A stretch of DNA of 64,000 nucleotides from Porphyromonadaceae bacterium H1. Its GTDB lineage: Bacteria; Bacteroidota; Bacteroidia; Bacteroidales; Paludibacteraceae. Made by a program: the position numbers and the translations under genes. The DNA lies in NCBI GenBank assembly GCA_001653155.1, contig BDEJ01000040.1, forward strand, positions 22,904 to 86,903. Direction: 5' to 3'. The number at the start of each line of letters is the position of its first letter. The first letter of the stretch is position 1. Below the pieces are notes generated by a model. That model made no database searches and was not told the origin of the DNA. It saw only the letters and a list, made by a program, of their open reading frames with translations. Positions 51,899 to 60,928 of this stretch are shown here, piece after piece.

Positions 51899-52993
51899 TT
51901 ACAAATAATTTACAGGATTGGTAATAACATCCGAAATTCGGACTGCAAAGGTAGGAATTTTTTTTCTAATTGCTTCATAAAAAATCTCCGTCGTAAACTG
52001 CTCACTTTCAAAATGGCCTACATCAGCTATAACAATACGGTTTTCGGCATTAAAAAATTCGTGATACTTAAAGTCCCCACTTATGTATATATCTGCTTTT
52101 GAGTCCAGAGCCCGGTTCAACAAAAAACTTCCGGACCCGCCACAAAGGGCTACACGTTGTATAGGCTTAGCGAGCAAAGGGCTATGACGGAGCGCCTTTA
52201 GACGAAACACAGTTTTTAAGCGGAGTAAGAAATCTATCTCGTTTTCAGGCTCTTTCAAGTCTCCAACGATTCCAAAACCCACTTGCTTCCATTCATTTCG
52301 AAGAGGATAGATATCGAAAGCCGGTTCTTCGTAAGGGTGTGTGTGCAATAAAGCTGTGATTATTTTTGCTTGACGCAAAGCGGGCAAAATAACTTCAATG
52401 CGAAGTTCGGGTTCTTTATGGATTTCATTCTTTTTTCCCACAAAGGGCTGAGCTTGTTCTCCCGCACGAAAACTTCCGTATCCTTCGACGTTGTAACTAC
52501 AACAATCGTAATTGCCTATATTTCCGGCTCCTGCATCAAAGAGAGCTTGACGCAGCATATCGGCGTGGCTATGCGGGACAAATGTCACCAATTTCAAAAG
52601 GCTTTCCGAACGGGGTTCGAGTATCCGAGTATTCAAGAGCCCTATTTTTTCAGCCATACGGCCGCTAACACCGTGAAGAACAGCATCTATATTCGTATGA
52701 GCTGCATAAATGGCAAGATCATTTTTAATTGCCTTTATCATACAGCGCTGAACGGCATCCTTCCCGGTTAGCGACTTTACTCCCCGAAAAATGAGCGGAT
52801 GATGCGACACGATCATGTTACATCCTTTTTGCAAAGCTTCATCAAGAACCGCCTCCGTAACATCGATGCAAAGCAAGACTGCGCGGAGCTCCATCCGGGG
52901 GTCGCCAACAAGAAGGCCGACATTGTCGTAGCTTTCGCACAAAGCCAAGGGTGCGACTTCTTCAATTATTTGGCAAATATCTGCGACCTTCAT
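51899..52993 (-). CDS. Nif3-like dinuclear metal center protein (YbgI family)
   Basis: This 364-residue Nif3 family protein has metal-binding HH in MIVSHHPLIFRGVKSL and further ligands in AAHTNIDAV and GHFESEQF. The middle residues ~125-235 are a PII/YqfO-like insert (LLKLVTFVPHSHADMLRQALFDAGAGNIGNYDCCSYNVEG) typical of the long form in Bacteroidota and Firmicutes. Family members are annotated as GTP cyclohydrolase I type 2 but the true substrate is unsettled. Operon with the zinc-ribbon gene. Confidence 0.94.
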   Translation of the reverse strand: MKVADICQIIEEVAPLALCESYDNVGLLVGDPRMELRAVLLCIDVTEAVLDEALQKGCNMIVSHHPLIFRGVKSLTGKDAVQRCMIKAIKNDLAIYAAHTNIDAVLHGVSGRMAEKIGLLNTRILEPRSESLLKLVTFVPHSHADMLRQALFDAGAGNIGNYDCCSYNVEGYGSFRAGEQAQPFVGKKNEIHKEPELRIEVILPALRQAKIITALLHTHPYEEPAFDIYPLRNEWKQVGFGIVGDLKEPENEIDFLLRLKTVFRLKALRHSPLLAKPIQRVALCGGSGSFLLNRALDSKADIYISGDFKYHEFFNAENRIVIADVGHFESEQFTTEIFYEAIRKKIPTFAVRISDVITNPVNYL

Positions 52994-53058
52994 CTATACT
53001 TAAGAATTTATAAATCAACAAAGAGATAAAAGACAATGCATCAAAGATCAGGCTAAAA

Positions 53059-53607
53059 TTACCCGTTCTTCTTAACTCCGGTAAGTTTTTTCTGTGGAAC
53101 AGAAGTTTTCTTTGTTTCTACTTTAACTTTTGTCTCAGTCTTGGCTGTTTTTCGGGAAGCTGTTTTATTTTCTTCCTTCGGTTTGAGCACATCCTGCTTT
53201 GCATCTTCTTCCGATTCGACCTCCTCAAAAGAAGAGAAGCCACTATTAATTAACAAGTTATACCAAATGATTAGTTTTTTGATATCGCTGGGATAAACTC
53301 GGTCGGCGTCGTAATCAGGCAATATCTCTTTCATATAAGCCCGAAGTTTTTCGTTATCCGATTTCGGATCGAAGCTGCTTTGAGCTCCATTTTCTTTTTG
53401 TTTCAACTTCTCGAAAACTTTCGCCAAGGGTATTTCACCGGAATCAGTAAAAATGGCAATATCCCCTAAGGAAACGACCTTGTCACTGGAATAGGCCGGA
53501 ATTCGCTTCCCATCAATCAAGGATTCAACAATCAACATATTTTTTCCTCGAGAGACTAATTTAAATAATCCGGGCTTGCCGGATACTGACAAAATTTCTT
53601 TCAACAT
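53059..53607 (-). CDS. DUF5606 family protein
   Basis: This is a 182-residue cytoplasmic protein. The N-terminal part MLKEILSVSGKPGLFKLVSRGKNMLIVES matches the Bacteroidota family DUF5606, with a DYDADRVYPSDIKKLIIWYNLLI helical part after it. The last ~45 residues are a Lys/Thr-rich disordered tail (KTETKVKVETKKTSVPQKK). The role is unknown. A -7 box lies about 35 bp upstream. Confidence 0.87.
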   Translation of the reverse strand: MLKEILSVSGKPGLFKLVSRGKNMLIVESLIDGKRIPAYSSDKVVSLGDIAIFTDSGEIPLAKVFEKLKQKENGAQSSFDPKSDNEKLRAYMKEILPDYDADRVYPSDIKKLIIWYNLLINSGFSSFEEVESEEDAKQDVLKPKEENKTASRKTAKTETKVKVETKKTSVPQKKLTGVKKNG

Positions 53608-53638
53608 AAATGCACGACTTTAAAAAATTCTTGAACGG

Positions 53639-53646
53639 CAAATATA
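53639..53646 (-). promoter_or_regulatory. -7 box for the DUF5606 gene
   Basis: The minus strand reads TATATTTG (TAnnTTTG), 31 bp before the start at 53607. Confidence 0.5.
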
Positions 53647-53790
53647 CAGGATTTTTTTCAAAGTGAAGGTCTTCGCCTTTTTGCAGCAGGAGGCGTGTCC
53701 TTAGAGAGTTCCATAGAAAATAGAGAAGGAACAATTTACTCTCCAAGCATTTTAAGAAGATAGATAGTTTTCTGTATTCTGTTTTTAAGT

Positions 53791-53798
53791 TATCTTTG
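53791..53798 (+). promoter_or_regulatory. -7 box upstream of the first GH92 gene
   Basis: TATCTTTG is a perfect TAnnTTTG match 78 bp before the ATG at 53876 and probably drives the GH92-GH92-MFS-GH130 genes. No regulator gene or operator-like palindrome is visible beside it. Confidence 0.55.
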
Positions 53799-53875
53799 TG
53801 CGTTTTTTAAGGCAAAATCTCCTTATTTTTTACACTTACTACCCAAAAATCTGTTAAGGGCAACTATAACTTATC

Positions 53876-56194
53876 ATGAAAAAATTCATTAGTTTCATCT
53901 TTTACTTCTTCCCTTTGTTTTTTATTTCTTGCACGGTATCAGATAAAAACCAGATTGCAGAACCCGTGGACTACGTAAACCCATTAATGGGAACACTCTC
54001 AAACTATTCTCTATCGAATGGGAATACCTATCCCGCAATAGCAATGCCTTGGGGGATGAACTTTTGGATGCCGCAAACCGGAAAAATGGGCGACGGCTGG
54101 GCTTATACTTATACCGAAAATAAAATCAGAGGATTCAAACAAACACACCAACCCAGTCCATGGATAAATGATTACGGACAGTTTTCAATTATGCCCATTA
54201 CGGGCGAGGCCGTGTTTGACGAAGATAAACGAGCCAGCTGGTTCTCGCATAAGACGGAAGTTGTGAAACCTTATTATTATAGTGTTTATCTCGCAGATCA
54301 CGACGTAACAACAGAGTTTTCACCTACGGAACGCGCCGTAATGTTCCGATTCACATTCCCCAAAACTCCCAGTGCTTATGTAGTTATAGATGCATTCGAT
54401 AAGGATTCTTATATAAAAATCATCCCATCGGAACGTAAAATCCTAGGATATACGACCAAAAACAGCGGAGGGGTTCCGGATAATTTCAAAAATTATTTTG
54501 TAATTGTTTTCAACAAAGCTTTTGAGACTGCACAACTTGTAGAAAATGCGCAACTATCGGATTCCGGACTTGAAAAAGCATCGGCCCACGCGGGAGCAAT
54601 TATCGGATTTTCAACGCAAAAAGGAGAAAAGATACAGGCGCGAATCGCATCTTCATTCATCAGTATAGCACAAGCCGAAGAAAACTTAAAAGAATTAGCT
54701 CCCGATTTTGAGACGGTTAAAGAAAAAGGGCGAAAAACCTGGAATGAGATGTTGAGCAGGATTCAAATAGAGGACACGAATACAGACAACATAAGAACTT
54801 TTTACTCAACACTCTACCGCTCCTTACTTTTTCCAAGGAAGTTCTATGAAAAAGACAAGGACGGAAATATTTTCCACTACAGCCCTTATAACGGGCAAGT
54901 GTTACCCGGATATATGTACACCGATACCGGATTCTGGGATACTTTCCGTTGTCTGTTTCCTTTCTTAAACCTAATGTACCCATCCGTAAACAAAGAAATT
55001 CAGGAAGGACTCGTAAATACGTATAAAGAAAGTGGCTTTTTACCGGAATGGGCGAGCCCGGGACACAGGGCTTGTATGATTGGTAACAACTCGGCCTCGG
55101 TCGTTGCAGATGCCTATCTGAAAGGACTCCGCGGATACGAGATAGATAGCCTGTGGGCAGCCCTAATACACGGAAGCACACACGTACATCCCAACATAAG
55201 TTCGACCGGGCGTTTGGGACACGAATATTACAACAGGCTGGGATACATCCCCTGCGATGTAAACATAAACGAAAATGCCGCACGGACTCTTGAATACGCT
55301 TACAACGACTGGTGCATCTACCAATTAGGAAAAGCTTTGAAACGTCCTAAAGAGGAAATATCGGTATATGCAGAACGAGCGATGAATTATAAAAACATTT
55401 TCGATCCGACAACGAAGCTAATGCGCGGACGGAAGTCCGATGGAAGTTTTCAAGAAGGATTTAATCCTCTGAAATGGGGCGACGCCTTTACCGAAGGAAA
55501 CAGCTGGCATTACACCTGGTCTGTCTTTCATGATCCACAAGGGCTTATCGACCTTATGGGAGGAAAAAAGGCTTTTAACAACATGATGGACTCCGTATTT
55601 AATGTTCCTCCTCTGTTCGATGAGAGTTATTACGGTCATGTGATTCATGAGATACGCGAAATGCAAATCGTAAATATGGGCAATTATGCTCATGGAAATC
55701 AGCCGATACAGCATATGGTCTATTTGTACAATTACTCTGGCGAACCGTGGAAAACTCAGTATTGGGTACGTGAAATAATGGACAAGCTCTATGCAGCAAC
55801 ACCTGATGGCTATTGTGGAGACGAAGATAACGGACAAACCTCTGCTTGGTATGTTTTTTCGGCTTTAGGTTTTTATCCGGTATGCCCGGGAAGCGAGGAC
55901 TATGCTATCGGCTCTCCCTTATTTAAAAAAGCCGTCCTACACCTCGAAAACGGAAACACAACCACAATCTTAGCTCCCAACAATTCAAAAACAAAGCGCT
56001 ACATCAGCGAAATAAAGCTAAACGGCAAACAACACAAACACAATCACTTAAAATTCAGCGATATAAAAAATGGGAGTCGAATAGAATTTACAACATCCGA
56101 GACAGCTAACAAACTACGCGGCTGCGAGGAAGCGGACGCCCCCTACTCTTTCTCACGAGAGCTTAAAGGAGAAACGAGCCAAACAGAACAATGA
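53876..56194 (+). CDS. GH92 alpha-mannosidase, copy 1 (lipoprotein)
   Basis: This is a 772-residue lipoprotein (lipobox LFFISC, Cys19) of family GH92, calcium-dependent exo-alpha-mannosidases. The beta-sandwich begins DYVNPLMGTLSNY; the alpha/alpha barrel follows. Glu540 in FTEGNSWHYTW and Asp649/Asp651 in CGDEDNGQTSAW have the same spacing as the acid Glu533 and bases Asp642/Asp644 of the characterised BT3990. The +1-subsite text is YAHGNQP, without the His-Glu pair I recall for alpha-1,2 enzymes, so another linkage is likely. Its stop overlaps the next ATG (ATGA). Confidence 0.95.
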   Translation: MKKFISFIFYFFPLFFISCTVSDKNQIAEPVDYVNPLMGTLSNYSLSNGNTYPAIAMPWGMNFWMPQTGKMGDGWAYTYTENKIRGFKQTHQPSPWINDYGQFSIMPITGEAVFDEDKRASWFSHKTEVVKPYYYSVYLADHDVTTEFSPTERAVMFRFTFPKTPSAYVVIDAFDKDSYIKIIPSERKILGYTTKNSGGVPDNFKNYFVIVFNKAFETAQLVENAQLSDSGLEKASAHAGAIIGFSTQKGEKIQARIASSFISIAQAEENLKELAPDFETVKEKGRKTWNEMLSRIQIEDTNTDNIRTFYSTLYRSLLFPRKFYEKDKDGNIFHYSPYNGQVLPGYMYTDTGFWDTFRCLFPFLNLMYPSVNKEIQEGLVNTYKESGFLPEWASPGHRACMIGNNSASVVADAYLKGLRGYEIDSLWAALIHGSTHVHPNISSTGRLGHEYYNRLGYIPCDVNINENAARTLEYAYNDWCIYQLGKALKRPKEEISVYAERAMNYKNIFDPTTKLMRGRKSDGSFQEGFNPLKWGDAFTEGNSWHYTWSVFHDPQGLIDLMGGKKAFNNMMDSVFNVPPLFDESYYGHVIHEIREMQIVNMGNYAHGNQPIQHMVYLYNYSGEPWKTQYWVREIMDKLYAATPDGYCGDEDNGQTSAWYVFSALGFYPVCPGSEDYAIGSPLFKKAVLHLENGNTTTILAPNNSKTKRYISEIKLNGKQHKHNHLKFSDIKNGSRIEFTTSETANKLRGCEEADAPYSFSRELKGETSQTEQ

Positions 56195-56220
56195 TAAAAC
56201 CTAATTTATACAGCAACGTT

Positions 56221-58467
56221 ATGAAAACTTTCAAGCTATCCTGCAACTTATTACCTCTGTGCTTAGCAGCACTCTCCCTCTTTTCCTGTGAAAAAGAAAA
56301 GAACAACGAAACCCTCACCGGCTACGTAAACCCCTATATTGGGACAGGAGGACACGGACACGTATTTATGGGCGCTAATGTGCCTTTCGGCTTGGTTCAA
56401 CTGGGACCTACCAGCATACCTCAGTCCTGGGATTGGACTTCGGGTTACCACATTTCCGACACGACAGTAATCGGATTCAGCCACTTGCATCTTAGCGGAA
56501 CAGGGATCGGTGATCTGAGTGACATCTCTTTCATGCCCGTAGTAGGTGAGGTAAACTTAAATCGTGGTACGGAGCAAGATCCATCTTCGGGCATGTGGTC
56601 CTACTTCTCCAGAAAGAACGAAGCCGTGAAACCCGGATACTACAAGACTTTGCTCGATCGCTACGGGATCGGAGTAGAACTCACAGCAACACAACGCGTA
56701 GGTTTTCACAAGTATAGCTTCCCCAAAAGCCAAGATGCATCCGTAATCATCGATCTGGAAAACGGAACATGCTGGGATCGTCCCGTTGAAGGCTATATCG
56801 TACAGGAAAACGATACGGTTGTGTCAGGTTATCGCCTATCAAGCGGTTGGGCTAAAGATCAACGCATATTTTTCTCCGCCGTATTCTCGAAACCAATAAA
56901 AAAATTCATCGTATCGGAGGCTAATACTCGTTTGGAAAAAACAGAACTGAAAGCAGAAAAAACTTATGGGATAGCTTTTTTTGATACGGACGAGCAAGAG
57001 AAAATATACGTAAAAGTAGCCTTGTCGCCCGTAAGTATCGAGAATGCAAAACGTAACATGCAAGCAGAACTCCCCCACTGGGATTTTGAAAGAACAATAG
57101 CCGAAGCGAATAAAGCCTGGGAGGAAGAGCTCGCAAAGATAAAGATAGAAACAAACGATCAGTCTGTAAAAAACATTTTCTATACAGCCCTGTATCATTC
57201 GATGGTAGCTCCTTCGGTTTTTTGCGATGTAAACGGCGATTATCGGGGTGCCGACGGAAAGACCTATGAAAATGCCAACTTTGTAAACTACACAACATTC
57301 TCTCTTTGGGATACGTATCGGGCTGCTCATCCGTTGATGACAATTATCCATCCCGAAAAAATGGCAGATGTGGTCAACACGATGCTGCACATATATCAAC
57401 AACAAGGAAAAGTTCCGGTATGGCATCTGATGGGCTGCGAAACCGACTGTATGGTAGGAAATCCGGGAATTCCCGTCCTTGCAGACGCCATATTGAAAGG
57501 TTTTGGAGGTTTTGATAAACCTGCGGTATATGAAGCCATGAAGCAATCATCCATGCTGGACGAAAGAGGATTGAAATTTCTTAAAGAATTCGGGTACATC
57601 CCTTACGACAAAGAGCCGGAAGGCCTGTCGAAGTGTATGGAATATGCCATTGCCGACTGGAGCGTGGCTCAGGTAGCTCAAAGTATGGGAAAAACGGAAG
57701 ATTACGAATATTTCAATAAACGAAGTAAATCCTATCGCCGCTACTTTGACAAGGAAAGCGGTTTTGTAAGAGGCGTATCTGCCGATGGAGCTTTCCGCGC
57801 GAGATTCAACCCATTCGAGTCCGTACACCGAGAAAACGATTACACCGAAGGGAATGCCTGGCAATACACTTGGCTGGTTCCGCACGATGTATTCGGATTG
57901 GTTGATTTGTTCGGCGGGACAGATAAATTGATACAAAAACTGGATTCTCTCTTCATTGCCGAAGGCGACTTAGGCAAAGACGCATCGCCCGACATCAGTG
58001 GATTGATCGGACAATACGCACACGGAAACGAACCAAGCCATCACATCATTTATCTCTATCCCTACCTCAATCAACCTTGGAAAACGGCTCAGAAAGCTCG
58101 GGAAATTCTTTACAACTTATATTTCGACCAACCCGACGGATTGAGTGGCAATGAGGATGTGGGACAAATGTCGGCTTGGTATATTTTATCTGCTATGGGG
58201 CTTTATCAGGTAGAACCGGCCGGAGGCAAATACATTTTCGGCAGCCCCATTGTGGACAAAGCTACCATCAAAGTAGGCGCAGGAAAGACCTTCACGATAG
58301 AAGCTTTGAATAACAGCAAAGAAAACATTTACATACAAAGCGTAAAACTCAACGGAAAAGTCTACGACAAGTACTACATCGACTTTAAAGACATACAACA
58401 AGGAGGCAAGCTCGAATTCGTAATGGGCAAGGAAGCAAAACTCTATTACAAAGAAGTTACGCGCTAA
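56221..58467 (+). CDS. GH92 alpha-mannosidase, copy 2 (lipoprotein)
   Basis: The start at 56221 gives a 748-residue protein with a normal 23-residue lipoprotein signal (MKTFKLSCNLLPLCLAALSLFSC); the ATG at 56191, coupled to the upstream stop, is an alternative. GH92 features are GYVNPYIGTGGHGH, GFSHLHLSGTGI, the acid Glu543 in YTEGNAWQYTW and NEDVGQMSAW with Asp646 (Asn replaces the first Asp of the D-x-D pair). The substrate region reads YAHGNEPSHHIIYLYPYL. It lies in an operon with another GH92, a transporter and GH130, consistent with N-glycan trimming. Confidence 0.95.
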   Translation: MKTFKLSCNLLPLCLAALSLFSCEKEKNNETLTGYVNPYIGTGGHGHVFMGANVPFGLVQLGPTSIPQSWDWTSGYHISDTTVIGFSHLHLSGTGIGDLSDISFMPVVGEVNLNRGTEQDPSSGMWSYFSRKNEAVKPGYYKTLLDRYGIGVELTATQRVGFHKYSFPKSQDASVIIDLENGTCWDRPVEGYIVQENDTVVSGYRLSSGWAKDQRIFFSAVFSKPIKKFIVSEANTRLEKTELKAEKTYGIAFFDTDEQEKIYVKVALSPVSIENAKRNMQAELPHWDFERTIAEANKAWEEELAKIKIETNDQSVKNIFYTALYHSMVAPSVFCDVNGDYRGADGKTYENANFVNYTTFSLWDTYRAAHPLMTIIHPEKMADVVNTMLHIYQQQGKVPVWHLMGCETDCMVGNPGIPVLADAILKGFGGFDKPAVYEAMKQSSMLDERGLKFLKEFGYIPYDKEPEGLSKCMEYAIADWSVAQVAQSMGKTEDYEYFNKRSKSYRRYFDKESGFVRGVSADGAFRARFNPFESVHRENDYTEGNAWQYTWLVPHDVFGLVDLFGGTDKLIQKLDSLFIAEGDLGKDASPDISGLIGQYAHGNEPSHHIIYLYPYLNQPWKTAQKAREILYNLYFDQPDGLSGNEDVGQMSAWYILSAMGLYQVEPAGGKYIFGSPIVDKATIKVGAGKTFTIEALNNSKENIYIQSVKLNGKVYDKYYIDFKDIQQGGKLEFVMGKEAKLYYKEVTR

Positions 58468-58506
58468 GTAAAAGTTTTTCAGTAAAAAAACGGAAAAGAA
58501 TTAAAA

Positions 58507-59814
58507 ATGGAAAAGAACAGCCAAGCAATGCCCATCCGCTGGGTACCCTCGGTTTATTTTGCGATGGGCCTGCCTTTTGTAGCACTTTCGCTGGTCTCGG
58601 TCATCATGTTTGCCGATTTGGGAATAAACGAGGCCCGAATTACATTTTGGACTTCGCTTCTACTGCTACCCTACACCCTAAAACCGCTGTGGAGCCCTCT
58701 GTTGGAAATCTATCGGACAAAAAAGGAGTTTGTACTTGTCACCGAAATGCTTTCGGGGATTTGTTTCGGTTTACTTGCCTTCAGTTTACCGATACCTCAT
58801 TTTTTCTCTTTTGCCATTGCCCTGATGGCCGTTATTGGTTTCAGCGGCGCAACTCACGACATCGCCACCGACGGTATTTATCTGTCGGCACTCGACAAAC
58901 AAACGCAGGCAAAATACATTGGTTGGCAGGGCGCTTTCTATAATCTGGCTAAAGTATTGGCAAATGGCGGATTGGTATGGCTGGCAGGGAAACTGATGGA
59001 ATATTTTCAAACGCAGCACCCGGAAAAAGCAGCCATATACGCATGGATGATTATCATGGGCATCGTCAGTTTCCTGTTGGTGGCCTTATCTGTTTATCAC
59101 TTTTTCGTATTGCCTACCGGATCCAAATCCGCAGATGCTCCCGCCTCGTTCCGATCAGGGATGAAGTCCCTTTGGAAGGTTTTTATTGCTTTCTTTCAAA
59201 AGAAGTACATCCTCTATTACATTCTTTTTATCGTTTGCTACCGGCTGACGGAAGGTTTTGCGGTCAAAATGGTTCCTCTTTTTCTAAAAGCCAGTACTTC
59301 GGCAGGAGGATTAGGTTTATCAAATGAATCCATTGGTCTGATTTACGGAACCTTAGGCACACTCGCTTTTATTGTAGGATCTATCCTGGGAGGATATTAC
59401 ATCGCCCATTTTGGTTTACGCAAAGTTCTTTTCTCGTTGGTTTGTATTTTCAATGTACCTTTTGTAGTTTACTTTTTGTTGGCACAATACCAACCGGAAA
59501 ACCTTTGGATAATCGGCAGTGGATTGGTGGCCGAGTATTTTTGCTACGGATTCGGATTCGTAGGGCTTACCCTTTTTATGATGCAACAAGTAGCCCCGGG
59601 AGATCATTCAATGGCCCACTATGCCTTCGCTACGGGTATTATGAATCTGGGATTCATGATACCGGGTATGATCAGCGGCTGGATTTACGAACAGGTAGGC
59701 TACAAAATGTTTTTCCTTATAGCCCTTGCAGTAGCTCTGCCGGCCTTTCTCATGGCATGGTTCATCCCTTTCTCACATCCCGATAAAGAAACGAACGAAG
59801 CAACACAAAAATAA
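58507..59814 (+). CDS. MFS transporter (AmpG-like), probable Man-GlcNAc importer
   Basis: This is a 435-residue inner-membrane permease with about 12 transmembrane segments. The text MPIRWVPSVYFAMGLPFVAL and GATHDIATDGIYLSALDKQTQAKYIGWQGAFYNLAK is typical of the AmpG/PAT-like MFS group found next to GH130 phosphorylases in Bacteroidota glycan loci. It lies between a GH92 and the GH130 gene, so the inferred cargo is the disaccharide released by the mannosidases and endoglycosidases. Confidence 0.88.
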   Translation: MEKNSQAMPIRWVPSVYFAMGLPFVALSLVSVIMFADLGINEARITFWTSLLLLPYTLKPLWSPLLEIYRTKKEFVLVTEMLSGICFGLLAFSLPIPHFFSFAIALMAVIGFSGATHDIATDGIYLSALDKQTQAKYIGWQGAFYNLAKVLANGGLVWLAGKLMEYFQTQHPEKAAIYAWMIIMGIVSFLLVALSVYHFFVLPTGSKSADAPASFRSGMKSLWKVFIAFFQKKYILYYILFIVCYRLTEGFAVKMVPLFLKASTSAGGLGLSNESIGLIYGTLGTLAFIVGSILGGYYIAHFGLRKVLFSLVCIFNVPFVVYFLLAQYQPENLWIIGSGLVAEYFCYGFGFVGLTLFMMQQVAPGDHSMAHYAFATGIMNLGFMIPGMISGWIYEQVGYKMFFLIALAVALPAFLMAWFIPFSHPDKETNEATQK

Positions 59815-59859
59815 GAAATAAAAACAAGATAATAACTTTCAAAAAACAGCATTAAAACA

Positions 59860-60828
59860 ATGAAAAATAAGTTTCAAATGCCTTGGGAGGATCGTCCCGC
59901 AGGAAGTCACGATGTAATGTGGCGTTACAGTAAAAATCCCATTATCGGGCGTTATCAGATACCAAGCTCAAACAGCATTTTCAACAGTGCAGTGGTGCCT
60001 TTTGAAGATGGCTTTGCAGGAGTTTTCCGCTGCGACAACAAAGCTGTACAAATGAACATCTTTGCCGGTTTCAGCAAAGACGGTATAAACTGGGAAATCG
60101 ACCACGAGCCGATACGCTTCAAAGCTGGAAATACGGACATGATCGACAGTGAGTACAAATACGATCCGCGCGTGGCCTTCATCGAAGACCGTTACTGGAT
60201 TACCTGGTGCAACGGCTACCACGGCCCTACCATCGGCCTTGCCTACACCTTCGACTTCAAAGAATTCTTCCAATGCGAAAATGCCTTCTTGCCTTTCAAC
60301 CGGAACGGAGTCCTTTTCCCTGAAAAAATAAACGGGAAATACGCCATGCTTAGCCGGCCGAGCGACAACGGACACACACCTTTCGGTGACATCTACATCA
60401 GCTACAGCCCCGACATGAAATACTGGGGCGAGCATCGCTGCGTGATGAAAGTTACCCCCTTCCCTATCAGCGCCTGGCAGTGCACGAAGATAGGCGCCGG
60501 AAGCGTTCCCTTCATGACAAAAGAAGGTTGGCTTATGTTCTACCACGGGGTGATAAATACCTGCAACGGCTTCCGTTACTCGATGGGAGCAGCCATTTTG
60601 GATAAAAAGCAACCCGAAAAAGTACTTTACCGTACACAACCTTACCTGTTGGCACCTGCCGCCGGCTACGAATTGGCCGGCGATGTCCCCAATGTGGTTT
60701 TCCCCTGTGCGGCCTTGACCGATGGGGAAAAAGTAGCTGTATATTACGGTGCTGCCGATACAGTGGTGGGGATGGCCTTCGGTTACGTAGAAGAAATTCT
60801 CAAATTCACGAAGGAAAACTCAATTTAA
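59860..60828 (+). CDS. GH130 phosphorylase, probably beta-1,4-mannosyl-N-acetylglucosamine phosphorylase
   Basis: This is a 322-residue cytoplasmic GH130 enzyme without a signal peptide. Asp102 in SEYKYDPRV fits the catalytic Asp of the family (Asp104 in UhgbMP). Other marks are [37 protein letters not shown] and [17 protein letters not shown]130 subfamily 2 members such as BT1033 phosphorolyse Man-beta-1,4-GlcNAc to mannose-1-phosphate and GlcNAc, saving an ATP. The GH92 and MFS neighbours match the BT1033 setting. The product mannose-1-phosphate could feed the GDP-mannose enzyme at 41691. Confidence 0.9.
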   Translation: MKNKFQMPWEDRPAGSHDVMWRYSKNPIIGRYQIPSSNSIFNSAVVPFEDGFAGVFRCDNKAVQMNIFAGFSKDGINWEIDHEPIRFKAGNTDMIDSEYKYDPRVAFIEDRYWITWCNGYHGPTIGLAYTFDFKEFFQCENAFLPFNRNGVLFPEKINGKYAMLSRPSDNGHTPFGDIYISYSPDMKYWGEHRCVMKVTPFPISAWQCTKIGAGSVPFMTKEGWLMFYHGVINTCNGFRYSMGAAILDKKQPEKVLYRTQPYLLAPAAGYELAGDVPNVVFPCAALTDGEKVAVYYGAADTVVGMAFGYVEEILKFTKENSI

Positions 60829-60847
60829 GCTTTCCTTACTGTTTTCT

Positions 60848-60889
60848 CGGGAGGTTGTATCAGAACATATCTTTTGAAGCAGCCTCCCG
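60848..60889 (+). terminator. Hairpin between GH130 and the third GH92
   Basis: CGGGAGGTTG and CAGCCTCCCG form a 10-bp stem with one G-U pair and a 22-nt loop, followed by TTCTCTATTCC. It may attenuate transcription into the third GH92 gene, which begins 40 bp later. Confidence 0.6.
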
Positions 60890-60928
60890 CTTCTCTATTC
60901 CTTACGACTACAAATATTCGATAACTCC